NCBI GenBank assembly: GCA_036380925.1
Contig: DASVDW010000242.1
Coordinates: 1 to 7,806 of the forward strand
DNA length: 7,806 bases
Direction of reading: 5' to 3'
Origin: JAICLV01 sp036380925
GTDB lineage: Bacteria; Actinomycetota; Actinomycetes; Acidothermales; Acidothermaceae
Part shown: in pieces, positions 7,524 to 7,806 of the stretch
Numbering within the stretch: position 1 is the first letter of the stretch
Layout: each line of letters opens with the position of its first letter
Notes under the pieces: generated by a model
What the model was told of the DNA's origin: nothing
Database searches by the model: none
What the model saw: only the letters and a program-made list of their open reading frames with translations
Made by a program: the position numbers and the translations under genes

Positions 7524-7593
7524 CCGAGGACACCTGACTGCATCCGGGGACACTGCTTGATCGGTGTCCTCGGATGCAGCCGTGTGTCCTCGG
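7524..7593. repeat. 70-base four-box palindromic element, copy 2 (upstream of the nuclease gene)
   Basis: Same design as the copy at 6404-6473. The 10-mers at 7524, 7544, 7564 and 7584 are CCGAGGACAC, CCGGGGACAC, GTGTCCTCGG and GTGTCCTCGG, again on an exact 20-base step with the first pair inverted. As a plus-strand transcript it can form 10 outer pairs, a small internal loop, 6 spacer pairs (CTGCAT/ATGCAG) and 10 inner pairs (one G-U) around the loop TGCTTGATCG. It matches copy 1 at 53 of 70 positions: 36/40 in the boxes, 8/10 in the centre, 9/20 in the outer spacers. The centres align directly (xxCTxGATCG), so both copies have the same orientation. It lies 47-116 bases upstream of the nuclease ATG, so it may contain or overlap that gene's promoter or operator. 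Confidence 0.9.
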
Positions 7594-7806
7594 GCACGGC
7601 GGCGGGCGGCGGCGGGCGGCGGCGGGCGGCGGCGGGCGCCGGTCGGCAGCCGCGGATAACCTCGACGTCAGTGTCAGGGTGATCTCGCCGCTTGTTGCGG
7701 TTGGTTGGGATCCTGGCCGCCGGTGACCTGGCTCGTAGCCTCGCTGCCGCCCTCGGATGGGGTTGGCGTTCATGCGTTGTGCCGGTCATCGGTTGGTCAG
7801 GGCCGA
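7594..7806. other. Gene-free right flank
   Basis: About 210 bases with no supported gene. Apart from the tandem repeat at its left end I see no recognisable domain, RNA gene or clear promoter. Minus-strand frames that stay open here are low-complexity Arg/Pro/Ala strings across the repeat and look like GC-driven artefacts. The region could hold the distant promoter of the nuclease gene or the edge of a neighbouring gene outside the window. Confidence 0.5.
7601..7640. repeat. GC-only 10-base tandem repeat, four units
   Basis: The unit GGCGGGCGGC occurs three times exactly (7601-7630), followed by a fourth unit with one change (GGCGGGCGCC, 7631-7640). A partial CGGC precedes it. It begins 7 bases beyond the second palindromic element. 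Such short GC repeats are prone to slippage and may vary in length between strains, or be miscounted in assembly. Confidence 0.9.

Noticed and set aside
6404..7593. Integron attC sites flanking a cassette
   Set aside because: Four-box palindromes around one gene recall attC, but the GTTRRRY/RYYYAAC core boxes are absent and no integrase is present. The structural similarity may still be worth remembering.
7524..7593. CRISPR-like array
   Set aside because: The repeats are 10 bases, half are inverted, spacers are 10 bases and complementary. None of this fits CRISPR and no cas gene is present.
7650..7700. Minus-strand promoter near TTATCC with upstream CTGACA
   Set aside because: The two boxes are only about 12 bases apart, too close for a sigma-70-type promoter.
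7478..7789. A 104-residue extension of the nuclease protein
   Set aside because: It would translate through the palindrome and the GC tandem repeat into Arg/Pro/Ala strings with no family similarity; the domain starts right after ATG 7477.

Overview
The window reads as a chromosomal segment of a high-GC actinobacterium. Codon third positions are mostly G or C. Starts are mixed (GTG, GTG, ATG, TTG). The order rel, membrane-anchored peptidyl-prolyl isomerase, MBL-fold hydrolase, hisS, aspS matches the block I know from Mycobacterium and related Actinobacteria. I cannot name the genus.

Layout. (1) Bases 1-1670, plus strand: the C-terminal three quarters of a bifunctional Rel (p)ppGpp synthetase/hydrolase; its start and HD hydrolase domain lie left of the window. 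(2) Bases 1683-2450, minus strand: an anchored, extracytoplasmic FKBP-type isomerase, convergent with rel with only 12 bases between the stop codons. (3) Bases 2451-2602: a 152-base divergent promoter region. (4) Bases 2603-6396, plus strand: a tightly packed unit of MBL hydrolase, hisS and aspS. The first junction is a TGATG stop/start overlap; at the second, TAG abuts a TTG start. (5) Bases 6404-7593: a 996-base minus-strand gene for an AbiEi-like winged-helix plus DUF559/Vsr-like nuclease protein, bracketed by two related 70-base palindromic elements. (6) Bases 7594-7806: no credible gene, with a 10-base GC-only tandem repeat at its left end.

The housekeeping genes fit one theme: charging of tRNA-His and tRNA-Asp beside the enzyme that senses uncharged tRNA and makes (p)ppGpp. 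The accessory module behind aspS is the most unusual part. Each flanking element holds four copies of a 10-mer (consensus GTGTCCTCGG or its complement) on an exact 20-base period, the first two inverted relative to the last two. The two elements lie in the same orientation 1120 bases apart. Their spacer arms differ in sequence but change in a compensating way, so the hairpin is preserved. This looks like a structured element repeated around a lone nuclease gene, either as the borders of a small mobile cassette or as sites read by the encoded protein. A second point of interest is that the isomerase at the conserved position next to rel keeps the expected basic N-terminus, anchor and Pro-rich linker but carries an FKBP domain where I would expect a cyclophilin.
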